A stretch of 64,000 nucleotides of DNA from Bacillus sp. 103mf (GTDB lineage: Bacteria; Bacillota; Bacilli; Bacillales; Bacillaceae_G). The notes under the pieces were generated by a model. The model was not told the DNA's origin and made no database searches. It saw only the letters and a program-made list of their open reading frames with translations. Positions 14,763 to 24,378 of this stretch are shown here, piece by piece (the first letter of the stretch is position 1; each line of letters opens with the position of its first letter). The translations under genes and the position numbers were made by a program. The DNA lies in assembly GCF_900116295.1 (NCBI RefSeq), contig NZ_FPAF01000004.1, positions 62,001 to 126,000 on the forward strand. Direction: 5' to 3'.

Positions 14763-16847
14763 ATGAAGGACTGGAAAGATGATATTTTTAGAATACTTGG
14801 AGTATGGTCTTTACTTGGTGCTTATATCGTTTTAACAATGTCGATGCGTTATTCATGGTTAACGTTGTATCAAAGTTTAACGGTATTAGGAGTACCCATC
14901 ATTGCAATCGTATGGTATTTTGCGATAAGAAATGTACTGTTTGCAAATGTGTTGTTTATAAGAGGGATGCGTGTAACCATATATCTCGCTTATGCGTGGT
15001 CATGTTGGATGCTTCGAAATATTTACGGTATTGAAACTGAGAAAATTTGGCTTTCTATTAGTTGGCTACTTCCAGTATTATATCTTTATTTTACTAACAA
15101 AAAACCAGAGTGGTATGTACTTGGCGGCGGAGTATTGCTTTTCTTTTTATCAAATATAGATGAAACGATGTGGTTTGTTGTTTCGCACAAATGGCAATCT
15201 ATTATTATAACGATTGCCTCAGTTATTTGGTACCGCCTGGAACGAAAAATGCCGGGTCGCTATTTATTTTATACAGCTAGCCTATTAGGATTATGGATGG
15301 CATATCTTGCATGTTTATATGAGGGAGGAGAGCCTGGCTACTGGGTAAAAGTCGTGTGTGCAATCTTCATGACAGTCACATACATGATCATATTCAAAAA
15401 AATAAAAGAAGGACATTTATATAAAATAACAACTGGTGCAATCTTAACGTCTTGGTCATTGTATGCATTGATAGACATAACGAATCTCTTTGTAAATTTA
15501 ACTATGAATATCTCTTATATATTGATGGGACTTGTCGGTTTGTTTGTTGTTATTTCGCAGGTATTTTTCACTTGGCAAGAAAAAAAGAAACAAACGAACA
15601 CAAACCCTCGGCAAATAGGAGAATATGTGCTATATGTTTTAGTAAGTTCAATAGGAAGTGTTCTTTTCCTTGCGAGTCTTTACTTCATTTTATGGGAAAC
15701 AGTAAGAGAAAGCAGCATAATGATGATTGTAGGCGCCACGCTAAGTGTGCTTGGGATTTGGGGATATAAAAAAATAACGGCAAAATTTTTGCGAATTTTT
15801 TTATTTGTTTTTGCTATCACAGCAGGAATTACAACGCTTGTAACAAGTCACCATTACATATGGGGAGTGTTGTATGGTATTTGCGTATTTGGGTATTGGT
15901 TATTTGCAAAATATAAGGCAGAACAATATGGTTTATGGTGGTTATTAGAAGGAGTCATCATAAGTGAATGTATGAGAAATGTGGAATATATAGCGGGTAT
16001 GGGGTATCTCGTACTCATCCATATTGGCTTTCTCATTTTTGCGATTGTACGGAAAAATAAATTTTTATTACGAAATAGTGTTGGATTTGGAATGATATAT
16101 GCATTTTTCTATTTGTTAGGAAAATACGAAGGTGCAGATCCTTGGTTTATTGTAAGTGCACATGGCGGATATATATTATTTCTTGTACTAGGCATGTTAT
16201 ATGTAAGGGATACTGTAATAAAGCGAATTGGTATCGTTATCTATTTGTTTACGAATCTTATTATGTATGAGACAAATTACATTGGAAATTATGGATTAAG
16301 CTGGATGCTGTTTCTGGTAGGTGTTGTATTGTTACAAACAAAAAAGCAGCAAAAACAAGAGGGCGTTATAAAATATAACAGAACATACAAGAAAATACAC
16401 GTATGGTTAGTAAGTATACTTTCTGCTTTTATTTTACTAGGTACTGTTACACAACAAGAATGGAACTATTATAATAGCAATATTGTATTACTAGAATTGG
16501 AAAATCCAGTGAAAGAATTAGAAGATATGAAAAAAGTCTGGTTTTCTCTCAAAATAGAAGCGGAAGCAAACGAAATGATGTTGAATCGTGAAACAAAAAA
16601 AGAAACAAAAACACCTGTGTTTATAAAATTGAAGAAAGAACAAGGAAAGAATTATCACATAGATCAAATAAAGCTCGGTGACTACCCGGAAGAAAAAGGA
16701 ATCTGGATAAAAGGATATATAAATTATGGATATGTTACGATTGGAAGTACACGTGAAGTTCCTGTTGCCCTTGTGAAAGGGGAAAGGATGTATGCAAAAG
16801 TCCAAATTGCGAAGAATGGAAATAGTAGAGTGATCGAAATTCAATGA
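14763..16847 (+). CDS. Large polytopic membrane protein with C-terminal GDY domain
   Basis: 694 aa from ATG 14763, which follows AAGGAGGGGTGGGA; an in-frame ATG at 14724 has a weaker GGGGTGGG site. About 18 transmembrane helices fill residues 10-565. A last helix near 570 is followed by an extracytoplasmic-looking domain with LENPVKELEDMKKVWFSLKI, VFIKLKK and KLGDYPEEKGIWIKGYINYG. The GDY motif and this layout recall GDYXXLXY-type domains, which in other bacteria are encoded beside DUF2157/DUF4401 membrane proteins; here both parts appear in one chain. Function unknown. Monocistronic. Confidence 0.6.
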   Translation: MKDWKDDIFRILGVWSLLGAYIVLTMSMRYSWLTLYQSLTVLGVPIIAIVWYFAIRNVLFANVLFIRGMRVTIYLAYAWSCWMLRNIYGIETEKIWLSISWLLPVLYLYFTNKKPEWYVLGGGVLLFFLSNIDETMWFVVSHKWQSIIITIASVIWYRLERKMPGRYLFYTASLLGLWMAYLACLYEGGEPGYWVKVVCAIFMTVTYMIIFKKIKEGHLYKITTGAILTSWSLYALIDITNLFVNLTMNISYILMGLVGLFVVISQVFFTWQEKKKQTNTNPRQIGEYVLYVLVSSIGSVLFLASLYFILWETVRESSIMMIVGATLSVLGIWGYKKITAKFLRIFLFVFAITAGITTLVTSHHYIWGVLYGICVFGYWLFAKYKAEQYGLWWLLEGVIISECMRNVEYIAGMGYLVLIHIGFLIFAIVRKNKFLLRNSVGFGMIYAFFYLLGKYEGADPWFIVSAHGGYILFLVLGMLYVRDTVIKRIGIVIYLFTNLIMYETNYIGNYGLSWMLFLVGVVLLQTKKQQKQEGVIKYNRTYKKIHVWLVSILSAFILLGTVTQQEWNYYNSNIVLLELENPVKELEDMKKVWFSLKIEAEANEMMLNRETKKETKTPVFIKLKKEQGKNYHIDQIKLGDYPEEKGIWIKGYINYGYVTIGSTREVPVALVKGERMYAKVQIAKNGNSRVIEIQ

Positions 16848-16881
16848 AGTGAAAGGATAAGAAGTAATTGAATACGCCAAA

Positions 16882-16919
16882 TAAAAAATCGATTCCTTAT
16901 TAAGGAATCGATTTTTTTA
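16882..16919 (+). terminator. Rho-independent terminator
   Basis: AAATCGATTCCTTA and TAAGGAATCGATTT form a perfect stem followed by a T-run. The about 230 nt from here to HelD hold AT-rich sequence with an AAACACCTGTGTTT palindrome near 17095 and no gene. Confidence 0.85.
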
Positions 16920-17149
16920 TTTAATATGTAAAAAGTCTGGAATTTTAATGAACACCCTCATACAGAGTGGAATTGTTTGATAACGGTATCTATTTTCATT
17001 GAACTAAGAAAGATGTATATGTTAAAATGAAAAAATGACCACTAGAAAATATTTTCTTTTATTCTATAATTACCCAATTTTATTTTATCAAAAACACCTG
17101 TGTTTGTCAAACTTTTGGTCAAATTTTTTTGTCGATAAGGAGTGACGAT

Positions 17150-19498
17150 ATGGAGCAGTATGAACGAGAGCAGAAGAGAGAACAGCATCGAATAGAGGAA
17201 GTTGTAAAAAAAATTCAAGAGCGTGTGGAGAGTCTCCAACAATATGTAAGTAGCGGGCAAAAAGAGGTAGTTCATATTCGAAAAAACTTTTGGGACGATG
17301 TAACAGTTAACTTTGATAATGCTGAAGAGGCTATTGAAACAGCAGCAAGTATAAAGCAACAAGCAGAGTTATTAGCGGAAAGAGAACGTAGTCACTATCA
17401 TGCAGATAAGCAGCTTACCATATTAAAACGACTAGAGCAATCTCCGTATTTTGGGAGAATTGATTTTTTAGAAGAAAGTGAAAGAAGTCCTGATCAAATT
17501 TATCTTGGCATTCATTCCTTTTTTGACGAAAGTACAGAACAATTTCTTGTTTATGATTGGAGAGCACCAATATCTAGTCTGTATTATGATTATTCGTTGG
17601 GATCGGTCGTGTATAAGGCGCAAAATGAAATGATTACAGGAGAAATAACTTTAAAGAGACAATTTATCATTCGTAACGGTCAAATGGAAAGTATGTTTGA
17701 TACGGGAGTAACAATTGGTGATGCATTATTACAAGAGGTGTTAGGGAAGAATGCGAACACACAAATGAAAAGTATCGTTGCTACGATTCAGAAAGAACAA
17801 AATCAAATTATTCGTAATGAAACGAGTCGTTTACTCATTGTGCAAGGAGCAGCAGGAAGCGGAAAAACATCGGCTGCATTGCAGCGTGTGGCCTATTTAC
17901 TATACCGATATCGAGATACATTACATGCAGATCAAATCATTCTTTTTTCTCCTAATCCAATGTTTAATAGTTATATATCGACTGTTCTTCCTGAATTAGG
18001 AGAAGAGAATATGAAACAAACAACATTTCAAGACTATGTAGAGGAGCATATAGAAAAAACTTTTCATGTAGAAGATCCGTTTACGCAAATGGAATATGTA
18101 CTTGCGGGGAAAGAAGACTCAAAATACTTAGTACGCATGCAAGGTATCCAATATAAAGCAAGCTCGTCTTTTTTGAAAATTGTAGATAACTATGTGACGT
18201 ATTTGAGACAAGGTGGAATGCTTTTTAAAGATGTGAAGTTTCGCGGAAATTTATTAATATCAAAAGAGGAAATAAAAGGGAAATTTTATTCTTTTCCTCT
18301 GTCGATGAGGATTCCTAATCGAATAAAATTAATTTCTGAGTGGCTACTAAAAGAATTAAAGAAAAGAGAGCTGCTAGAACGAAAAAAACTTTGGGTGGAA
18401 GAAGAGATACAGCTATTAGATAAAGAAGCGTATGCTAAAATTCATAAAAAACTTCAACAAGAGAAACAATATGATGCTAATACATTTGATGATTTTGAAC
18501 GTGAACAACAAATGTTAGCTGCAATGATTGTGAAAAAGCATTTTAAGCCACTTCGTAAACGAGTGAAAGGTCTTCAATTCATGAATGTACCTGCGGTTTA
18601 TGTACAGTTGTTTGCAAATCCGTTGTTTGCAGAGAGATTTACGAGCAAAAATGAATTACCGCTATATTGGAAAGAAATATGCCAAGAAACAGTAGAACGC
18701 ATACAGCACTTTCAGATGGCTTATGAGGATGCGACGCCTTATTTATATATAAAAGATCAGCTCGAAGATTTACAACGAAATACATCTGCAAGGCATATAT
18801 TTATTGATGAAGCACAAGATTATTCTGTTTTTCAATTTACCTTTTTGAAGCGATTATTTCCACATAGTAACATGACAGTACTTGGTGACTTTAATCAAAC
18901 GATACATGCACATGCGACTGAAAATGGTTTTTCGCAATTGTATGCTTTGTATGGAGAGGAAAAGAGTAAGAGGATTGAACTTACACGTAGTTATCGTTCA
19001 ACGAAACAAATTATTGAATTCACACGGCAACTTATTTCAGAAGGTAACTGTATTGAACCATTTGAGCGCGAGGGGAGAAAACCCGTTATAACAGCAATAG
19101 AAACGGATGAAGAATTACATCAAAGAATTATAAATCGAATTAAATATTTGAAAAAAAATAATCATAAAACGATAGCGATTATTTGTAAAACTGTCGAGGA
19201 AAGCAAAGCGACATATGACATACTACAGCAACATGTACAACTTCACCTTATCGAAAAAGAAACAGCTTCGTTTGGCTCGGGAGTACTTATTGTACCTTCA
19301 TATTTAGCAAAAGGTGTAGAGTTTGACGCTGTTATTATTTATAATGCTTCAAACCAACAATATAGAAAAGAAAGCGAACGTAAGCTTTTTTATACGGCTT
19401 GCACACGTGCTATGCACGAGTTATATATTTATTATAAAAACGAATTAAGTCCGTTTTTATCAACAGTCGAGGTAAATGCTTATATGCAAGATAGATAA
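17150..19498 (+). CDS. helD: RNA polymerase recycling motor HelD
   Basis: 782 aa from ATG 17150 (AAGGAG site, 7 nt). HelD is a UvrD/Rep-like ATPase that removes stalled RNA polymerase from nucleic acid. The N-terminal coiled coil (about 1-110, EQYEREQKREQHRIEEVVKK) is the arm that enters the secondary channel. Walker A is GAAGSGKTSAA from residue 233, Walker B is FIDEAQD with Asp at 553, and later helicase motifs follow (VLGDFNQTIH, LTRSYRST, FDAVIIYNAS, YTACTRAMH). All are intact. Monocistronic with a strong terminator. Confidence 0.9.
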   Translation: MEQYEREQKREQHRIEEVVKKIQERVESLQQYVSSGQKEVVHIRKNFWDDVTVNFDNAEEAIETAASIKQQAELLAERERSHYHADKQLTILKRLEQSPYFGRIDFLEESERSPDQIYLGIHSFFDESTEQFLVYDWRAPISSLYYDYSLGSVVYKAQNEMITGEITLKRQFIIRNGQMESMFDTGVTIGDALLQEVLGKNANTQMKSIVATIQKEQNQIIRNETSRLLIVQGAAGSGKTSAALQRVAYLLYRYRDTLHADQIILFSPNPMFNSYISTVLPELGEENMKQTTFQDYVEEHIEKTFHVEDPFTQMEYVLAGKEDSKYLVRMQGIQYKASSSFLKIVDNYVTYLRQGGMLFKDVKFRGNLLISKEEIKGKFYSFPLSMRIPNRIKLISEWLLKELKKRELLERKKLWVEEEIQLLDKEAYAKIHKKLQQEKQYDANTFDDFEREQQMLAAMIVKKHFKPLRKRVKGLQFMNVPAVYVQLFANPLFAERFTSKNELPLYWKEICQETVERIQHFQMAYEDATPYLYIKDQLEDLQRNTSARHIFIDEAQDYSVFQFTFLKRLFPHSNMTVLGDFNQTIHAHATENGFSQLYALYGEEKSKRIELTRSYRSTKQIIEFTRQLISEGNCIEPFEREGRKPVITAIETDEELHQRIINRIKYLKKNNHKTIAIICKTVEESKATYDILQQHVQLHLIEKETASFGSGVLIVPSYLAKGVEFDAVIIYNASNQQYRKESERKLFYTACTRAMHELYIYYKNELSPFLSTVEVNAYMQDR

Positions 19499-19543
19499 AC
19501 GAAACAGGGGTCGCACTATGAAGCGTGACCTCTGTTTCGTTTT
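19498..19543 (+). terminator. Rho-independent terminator
   Basis: CGAAACAGGGGTCGC and GCGTGACCTCTGTTTCG pair with a small bulge around ACTATGAA, followed by TTTTC. Confidence 0.9.
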
Positions 19544-19650
19544 CATGTTTATATGGCAGCAGAGTAGTTACATTGTATTTCGTTGGATTAAATTTCCGCA
19601 TATCACACATAATAATGCGTAAGAAATTCTGATGATTTAGGATGGTTAAA

Positions 19651-19776
19651 ATGTGGAAAACAATTGTTGCCTATCTTCCAGAATGGAAAGTTTTTGGGCA
19701 AGCTTTTATTGTATTGTTCATCCCGTATATGATTTCAAAAATTTTTAGTTGGATCCATAAATTAGAGGGAAAGTAA
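19651..19776 (+). CDS. Small membrane protein (41 aa), unknown
   Basis: The frame reads MWKTIVAYLPEWKVFGQAFI, then VLFIPYMISKIFSWIHKLEG, then K. One transmembrane helix (about 15-34) lies between Trp-rich ends. ATG 19651 follows TAGGATGG. It sits 160 nt before the germinant receptor operon, in the same direction but upstream of that operon's promoter, so it is probably a separate transcript. No family recognised; a sporulation-expressed micro-protein is possible. Confidence 0.5.
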   Translation: MWKTIVAYLPEWKVFGQAFIVLFIPYMISKIFSWIHKLEGK

Positions 19777-19883
19777 AGGAATGAATTATCATCTGTATTG
19801 ATTCTTAGTCAACCACAGAAGAATAACTTTATCGCTATCCTCTCAGTCTGATAAACATTTGCTGCTGAAGTTAGTATGTATTA

Positions 19884-19912
19884 GGATACCGCTTAAATTG
19901 GATTCATACTAA
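19884..19912 (+). promoter_or_regulatory. Likely SigG promoter of the ger operon
   Basis: CATACTA at 19906-19912 is the forespore SigG -10 consensus. AGGATA 16 nt upstream is a fair -35. The start codon lies 27 nt after the -10. GerA-type operons are known SigG targets. Confidence 0.6.
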
Positions 19913-19938
19913 GTTTTTTAAGAGAAAGAGTGATAAGA

Positions 19939-21513
19939 ATGAGAGAGCGGAAATCAAACATTAACCAAATAAAAAAACAAACCAATACATATGAAGAAAA
20001 ACAGGAAGTTAGGTCTATTCAAGAATCAACAGAAAAGTTTACAGGCGATTTTACTTTGGACTTGGAACTTGTAAAGCAAGAAATTAGTGAACACTCAGAT
20101 GTACACTATCGAGAGTTTAACATTGGGCGTACTGGTATTCAAGCGGCAATCATTTTTGTGGAAGGACTTTCAGATAAAGAGCTCATCGACACACATATTA
20201 TGAAATCATTAATGAATGATTTTAATGAAGAATACCAGAATGATGCATCTTACAAGCAAGGGACGGTTGCGAAAGAGTTTATTAAAGGACAAGTTCTTTC
20301 TATTAGTGAAGTAAAAGAAGTTTACGATATAAAAGGTTTGATGTCTAAAGTATTGATAGGATCAACGGCACTTTTGATTGAGGGCTCATCAGATGTATTG
20401 ATTCTCAGTACAACGAAAGGGAGAACCAGGAATATAGAAGAGCCTATATCAGAGGTATCAGTTAGAGGTCCGCGGATCGGTTTCACAGAAATTTTAAGCG
20501 ATAATACCGCCCTTTTACGACGTCATGGTGAAAATGCAGGCTTATCATTAGTAAAATTCCAAGTAGGGAAGCGGGCAAAAAAAGACCTAGTCGTCGCTTA
20601 TATGAAAGAGATTGCTGATTCGGAATTAGTAGAAGAAGTTAAGAAAAGAATTCAGAAAATTGACATTGATAATGTACCGGAATCAGGATATGTAGAGCAG
20701 CTTATTGAAGATAATTACTTCAGTCTTTTTGCACAAGTACAGAGTACAGAGCGTCCTGATCGCGTCATTGCTGCATTGATGGAAGGTAGGGTTGCAATTT
20801 TATTAGACGGAACACCTTTTGCATTAATCGCTCCCGTTACATTTAGCATGATGATGCAATCGCCCGAGGATTATTATGAACGTTGGATTTCTGGCACGCT
20901 TATCCGTCTGTTACGTTTTGGGGCAGCTATGATTGCTCTTTTTACACCTGCTTTGTATATTTCGTTTATCTCGTTTCATCCTGGATTGATTCCGACTAAG
21001 TTAGCCATTTCTATTATAGGAGGACGGATAGGTGTTCCTTTTCCTGCGATTATAGAAGCGCTGCTGATGGAAGTAGCTATCGAAATTTTACGAGAAGCCG
21101 GACTACGTTTGCCAAAACCAATTGGCTCAGCAATGGGGATCGTCGGTGGACTAATCATTGGGCAGGCTGCGGTAGAAGCTGGGATTGTTAGTCCCATTAT
21201 GGTTATCGTAGTAGCCGCAACGGCGATTTCTTCATTTGCTCTCTCTCATTATAGTACAGCGATTCCACTTCGCATCCTTCGCTTTGTAGGAATGTTTTGC
21301 GCGGCCTTGTTTGGATTGTACGGACTTATTCTGTTTTTTCTCTTCTTATGTAGTCATTTGGTGAAGCTGAAGAGCTTTGGCGTGTCCTATGTTAGTCCAG
21401 CTGTTCCTTATCGATCAAGTGATTGGAAAGACTTTATAGTTCGCGTTCCATTTCAGATGATGAAACGTCGTCCAAAGATGCTAAATACGAAAGATCCAAT
21501 ACGAAAAGGATAG
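19939..21513 (+). CDS. Spore germinant receptor A subunit (GerAA family)
   Basis: 524 aa from ATG 19939; GTG 19930 is an alternative. The N-terminal soluble region (about 1-290) contains [25 protein letters not shown] and [20 protein letters not shown], the classic GerA motif. The C-terminal region has about five membrane helices ([60 protein letters not shown]). It sits in the inner spore membrane and forms the germinant receptor with the B and C subunits encoded next. B. cereus strains have several such operons; which one this is cannot be told here. Confidence 0.9.
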   Translation: MRERKSNINQIKKQTNTYEEKQEVRSIQESTEKFTGDFTLDLELVKQEISEHSDVHYREFNIGRTGIQAAIIFVEGLSDKELIDTHIMKSLMNDFNEEYQNDASYKQGTVAKEFIKGQVLSISEVKEVYDIKGLMSKVLIGSTALLIEGSSDVLILSTTKGRTRNIEEPISEVSVRGPRIGFTEILSDNTALLRRHGENAGLSLVKFQVGKRAKKDLVVAYMKEIADSELVEEVKKRIQKIDIDNVPESGYVEQLIEDNYFSLFAQVQSTERPDRVIAALMEGRVAILLDGTPFALIAPVTFSMMMQSPEDYYERWISGTLIRLLRFGAAMIALFTPALYISFISFHPGLIPTKLAISIIGGRIGVPFPAIIEALLMEVAIEILREAGLRLPKPIGSAMGIVGGLIIGQAAVEAGIVSPIMVIVVAATAISSFALSHYSTAIPLRILRFVGMFCAALFGLYGLILFFLFLCSHLVKLKSFGVSYVSPAVPYRSSDWKDFIVRVPFQMMKRRPKMLNTKDPIRKG

Positions 21514-21540
21514 CTTACTTTGAAAAGGAAGTGACCAGCG

Positions 21541-22644
21541 ATGATTACCAATCCAAAAGATCGAATTGAGACTTCACAAGCAGCTGTCATTCTTATCAAT
21601 TATGTACTTGCAGCAGGTATTCTCACCTTGCCTAGAACAGCTGCAGAGAAAGTGAAAACACCAGATGTTTGGATAACTGTTATTTTAGGCGGGTTGATAG
21701 CGATGATTATGGGGGTAATCATTGTAAAATTAAGCCAGCAATTTCCTGGAAAAACATTTTATCAATACAGCCAAGACATTGTAGGAAAATGGATAGGCGG
21801 GTTACTTAGTCTATTTATTATCGTTTATTTTTTTACCCTTTCCTCATTTGAAGTGAGAATACTGGAGGAAGTAACAAGTTTCTTTTTACTGGAAGGAACT
21901 CCTGGCTGGGCTATTATCATGGCATTTATGTGGGTGAGTCTCTATTTGATGATAGGTGGCATCAATCCAATGGCTCGTATGTTTGGAATTATATTCCCAA
22001 TCACAATTTTTATTTTTTTGCTGACTGCCTTTATGAGTATTGGAATATTTGAGATAGATAATCTCCGTCCGGTATTAGGATTGGGTATTATGCCAGTATT
22101 AAAAGGGATCAAAACAACAACTCTCGCTTATTCAGGCGCCGAAATCATGTTGCTCCTTTTAGTGTTTATGAAGCAGCCGAACAAAGGTGTAAAAGTTGTA
22201 CTAGTTGGAATTGCTATTCCTTTGATTTTTTATGTAATTACCGTTGTGATGGTAATTGGAGCGTTTTCTATCGATGGAGTAATAACGAGAACATGGCCAA
22301 CGTTTGATCTCATGAGAAGTTTTGAAATCCCCGGTTTAATATTTGAACGGTTTGAATCTTTATTACTTGTAATATGGATTATGCAAATCTTTTCAACTTA
22401 TACAATCTGTTACTATGCTGCTGCTTTTGGGTTGGCCCAACTTTTTAAAAAGAATATTCATTCATTTATGTATGGATTACTACCAGTTGTTTACATCATT
22501 GCTTTAATCCCAAAAAATACTAACGACTTATTCAAACTGGGGGATATGATTGGTAATACTGCTTTGCTTTTATTTGGCGTACTGCCAATTCTTCTTCTCA
22601 TGATTGTGAGATGGAGGAAACGAAAAAATGAAACAAAATCTTAA
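21541..22644 (+). CDS. Spore germinant receptor B subunit (GerAB family, APC fold)
   Basis: 367 aa with about ten transmembrane helices, starting SSQAAVILINYVLAAGILTL-like (residues about 10-30 read TSQAAVILINYVLAAGILTL). Conserved pieces are LPRTAAEKVKTPDVW, KLSQQFPGKTFYQYSQ and AYSGAEIMLLL. GerAB proteins bind the amino acid or nucleoside germinant within an amino-acid-permease fold. It starts 27 nt after the A gene and overlaps the C gene by 17 nt, so the three subunits are coupled. Confidence 0.9.
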   Translation: MITNPKDRIETSQAAVILINYVLAAGILTLPRTAAEKVKTPDVWITVILGGLIAMIMGVIIVKLSQQFPGKTFYQYSQDIVGKWIGGLLSLFIIVYFFTLSSFEVRILEEVTSFFLLEGTPGWAIIMAFMWVSLYLMIGGINPMARMFGIIFPITIFIFLLTAFMSIGIFEIDNLRPVLGLGIMPVLKGIKTTTLAYSGAEIMLLLLVFMKQPNKGVKVVLVGIAIPLIFYVITVVMVIGAFSIDGVITRTWPTFDLMRSFEIPGLIFERFESLLLVIWIMQIFSTYTICYYAAAFGLAQLFKKNIHSFMYGLLPVVYIIALIPKNTNDLFKLGDMIGNTALLLFGVLPILLLMIVRWRKRKNETKS

Positions 22645-23830
22645 AAATATACGATTTCTCCTTATTTTACCATCAGTGTTTTTACTTTTTTCTCTTACAG
22701 GATGCTGGAGCAGTCATGTAATTGAAGAGCTTGGTTTTGAAGTCGGTTTGGCATTTGATAAAGGCAAGGAGTCGACTGTTGAGAAAGCACTAGAAGAAGA
22801 AGGCGGAGGATATTCAAAAAAAAACCTTATAACCACTACCTATCAATTTGTTAAACCGCAATCATCAAGTGGGGGGAAGGGCGGGGCGTCGCAAGAAAAA
22901 GCCTATACGAATGTTTCTGAAACGGGAGATTCTCTTCATCAAATGATTCGTGAAGTTTCATTAAGAAGAGATCGCCCGGTAATTTTCCACCATACGAAAG
23001 TGATGGTTATTAGTGCAAATCTCGCGCGTACGTATAGTTTGAAAAAATTACTGGATGTGTATCTTCGTGATAATGAAATTCGACCAAGCTGCCTCATGTT
23101 AATTAGCAAAGGGCGAGCGAGCAAGACGTTAGAAATGAAGGAAACCGGAGAAATTCCAGCACTTCGTCTGTATGGAATTGCAGATAATCAATATAGAACA
23201 TCAAGGATTTTACCTCCTGTTCCTCTTGCTAAATTACCAGGAAAGATGCAATCAGAATCCAGTTTCCTTTTACAAAATGTGGTATCGGCAAAAGGAGAAG
23301 TGAAATTTTCAGGAGCTGCTATCATAAAAGGAAAGACAAAAAAACTGCACGGTTTTTTGTCTGAAAAGGAATTGGAAGGTTTAACCTGGATAACTGGAAA
23401 AGGGAAAGGTGGTTTAGTGAAAGGTATTGATAAAGATACAGAACAACCGATTATGTATGAGGTGGCGTCTATGAAAAGTACAATCACGCCACACGTTAAA
23501 GGAAACAAAATTTCTTTTGATGTAAATATCGAATCAGAGGGGCGGATATCTGAAAATTGGGTTACTTCGGAAACGCCTTTTAAAAATAAATTTCTAAGAA
23601 GAGCAGAAAAAGCTGCTAAAAAAGAAGTGAATCGGTTAGTAGATCATACATTGAAAAAAATTCAAAAAGAATATCAAGTTGACGTTGCCGGTTTTGGAAA
23701 CAGATTAAGAATTAAGTATCCAAAAGTATGGGAAAAGGTGAAAAAAGATTGGGATAAAACATTTAGTAAAGTGCCAATTAAATATAGCGTAAAAATAAAC
23801 ATTAAAGATTATGGAGCAAAAGGGTCTTAA
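22628..23830 (+). CDS. Spore germinant receptor C subunit lipoprotein (GerAC family)
   Basis: 400 aa. The signal peptide RFLLILPSVFLLFSLTGCWS carries a lipobox LTGC, so Cys at about 26 is lipidated by Lgt, a step known to matter for GerA function. The N-terminal domain holds the KxxVxxxREVSLRRDRPVIF-type motif (MIREVSLRRDRPVIFHHTKV), and three domains follow as in GerBC. ATG 22628 follows GGAGGAAACGAAAA inside the B gene. The last gene before a terminator. Confidence 0.9.
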   Translation: MKQNLKNIRFLLILPSVFLLFSLTGCWSSHVIEELGFEVGLAFDKGKESTVEKALEEEGGGYSKKNLITTTYQFVKPQSSSGGKGGASQEKAYTNVSETGDSLHQMIREVSLRRDRPVIFHHTKVMVISANLARTYSLKKLLDVYLRDNEIRPSCLMLISKGRASKTLEMKETGEIPALRLYGIADNQYRTSRILPPVPLAKLPGKMQSESSFLLQNVVSAKGEVKFSGAAIIKGKTKKLHGFLSEKELEGLTWITGKGKGGLVKGIDKDTEQPIMYEVASMKSTITPHVKGNKISFDVNIESEGRISENWVTSETPFKNKFLRRAEKAAKKEVNRLVDHTLKKIQKEYQVDVAGFGNRLRIKYPKVWEKVKKDWDKTFSKVPIKYSVKINIKDYGAKGS

Positions 23831-23855
23831 AAGTGATCGCTTTTAGAAAGAGAAA

Positions 23856-23893
23856 AGAACAGTGAGTTTAAAGTATCACTGTTCTAATTTTTG
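23856..23893. terminator. Terminator between ger operon and FabZ-like gene
   Basis: GAACAGTGA and TCACTGTTC pair around GTTTAAAGTA; AATTTTTG follows on the plus strand. It can serve both converging transcripts. Confidence 0.75.
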
Positions 23894-23916
23894 TAAATCT
23901 GACTTTGGCCTCATTG

Positions 23917-24327
23917 TTACTCAGATTTCATATACACTAATAATTTATCTACACTGACAATGGTTTTCTCATTTACAGAGGCATGACCTTTTCCGAGAAC
24001 GAATCCACGTTTATTGCGAATAACTTCATAATATAGGTCTAATCGATCACCAGGCTGAACGGATCCTGAAAATTCTACTCCTTCCAGTGATGAGAGAAAT
24101 CCTAACCCCTCAGTATTTTCCGCGCTGACAAATGCTCCAAGCTGCGCAATTGCTTCAACAATTAACATGTACGGCATCGTCGTTTGTGATTCTGTTATAT
24201 ACCATTCATTGTAACTTACATTTTTATAACCTTTTACCCATTTGCCGGATTCCATTTCAACGATACCATCGATCATTAAAAATGGGTACCTATGCGGCAG
24301 AATGCTTTGAATGTTAATTTTACTCAT
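23917..24327 (-). CDS. FabZ/FabA-like hotdog dehydratase
   Basis: 136 aa. The motif ILPHRYPFLMIDGIVEME has the FabZ catalytic His, and MPYMLIVEAIAQLGAFVS has the FabZ acidic residue (Glu) in the central helix. Length fits FabZ, but the housekeeping fabZ normally lies with cell-wall or lipid genes; this copy is directly behind an aminotransferase (52 nt), so it is probably an accessory hydroxyacyl dehydratase. The start ATG at 24327 follows AAGGAGG. Substrate unknown. Confidence 0.75.
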   Translation of the reverse strand: MSKINIQSILPHRYPFLMIDGIVEMESGKWVKGYKNVSYNEWYITESQTTMPYMLIVEAIAQLGAFVSAENTEGLGFLSSLEGVEFSGSVQPGDRLDLYYEVIRNKRGFVLGKGHASVNEKTIVSVDKLLVYMKSE

Positions 24328-24378
24328 GCATTACCTCCTTGATTATATACTATTGTGCAGTTACTATATAAATCCATT

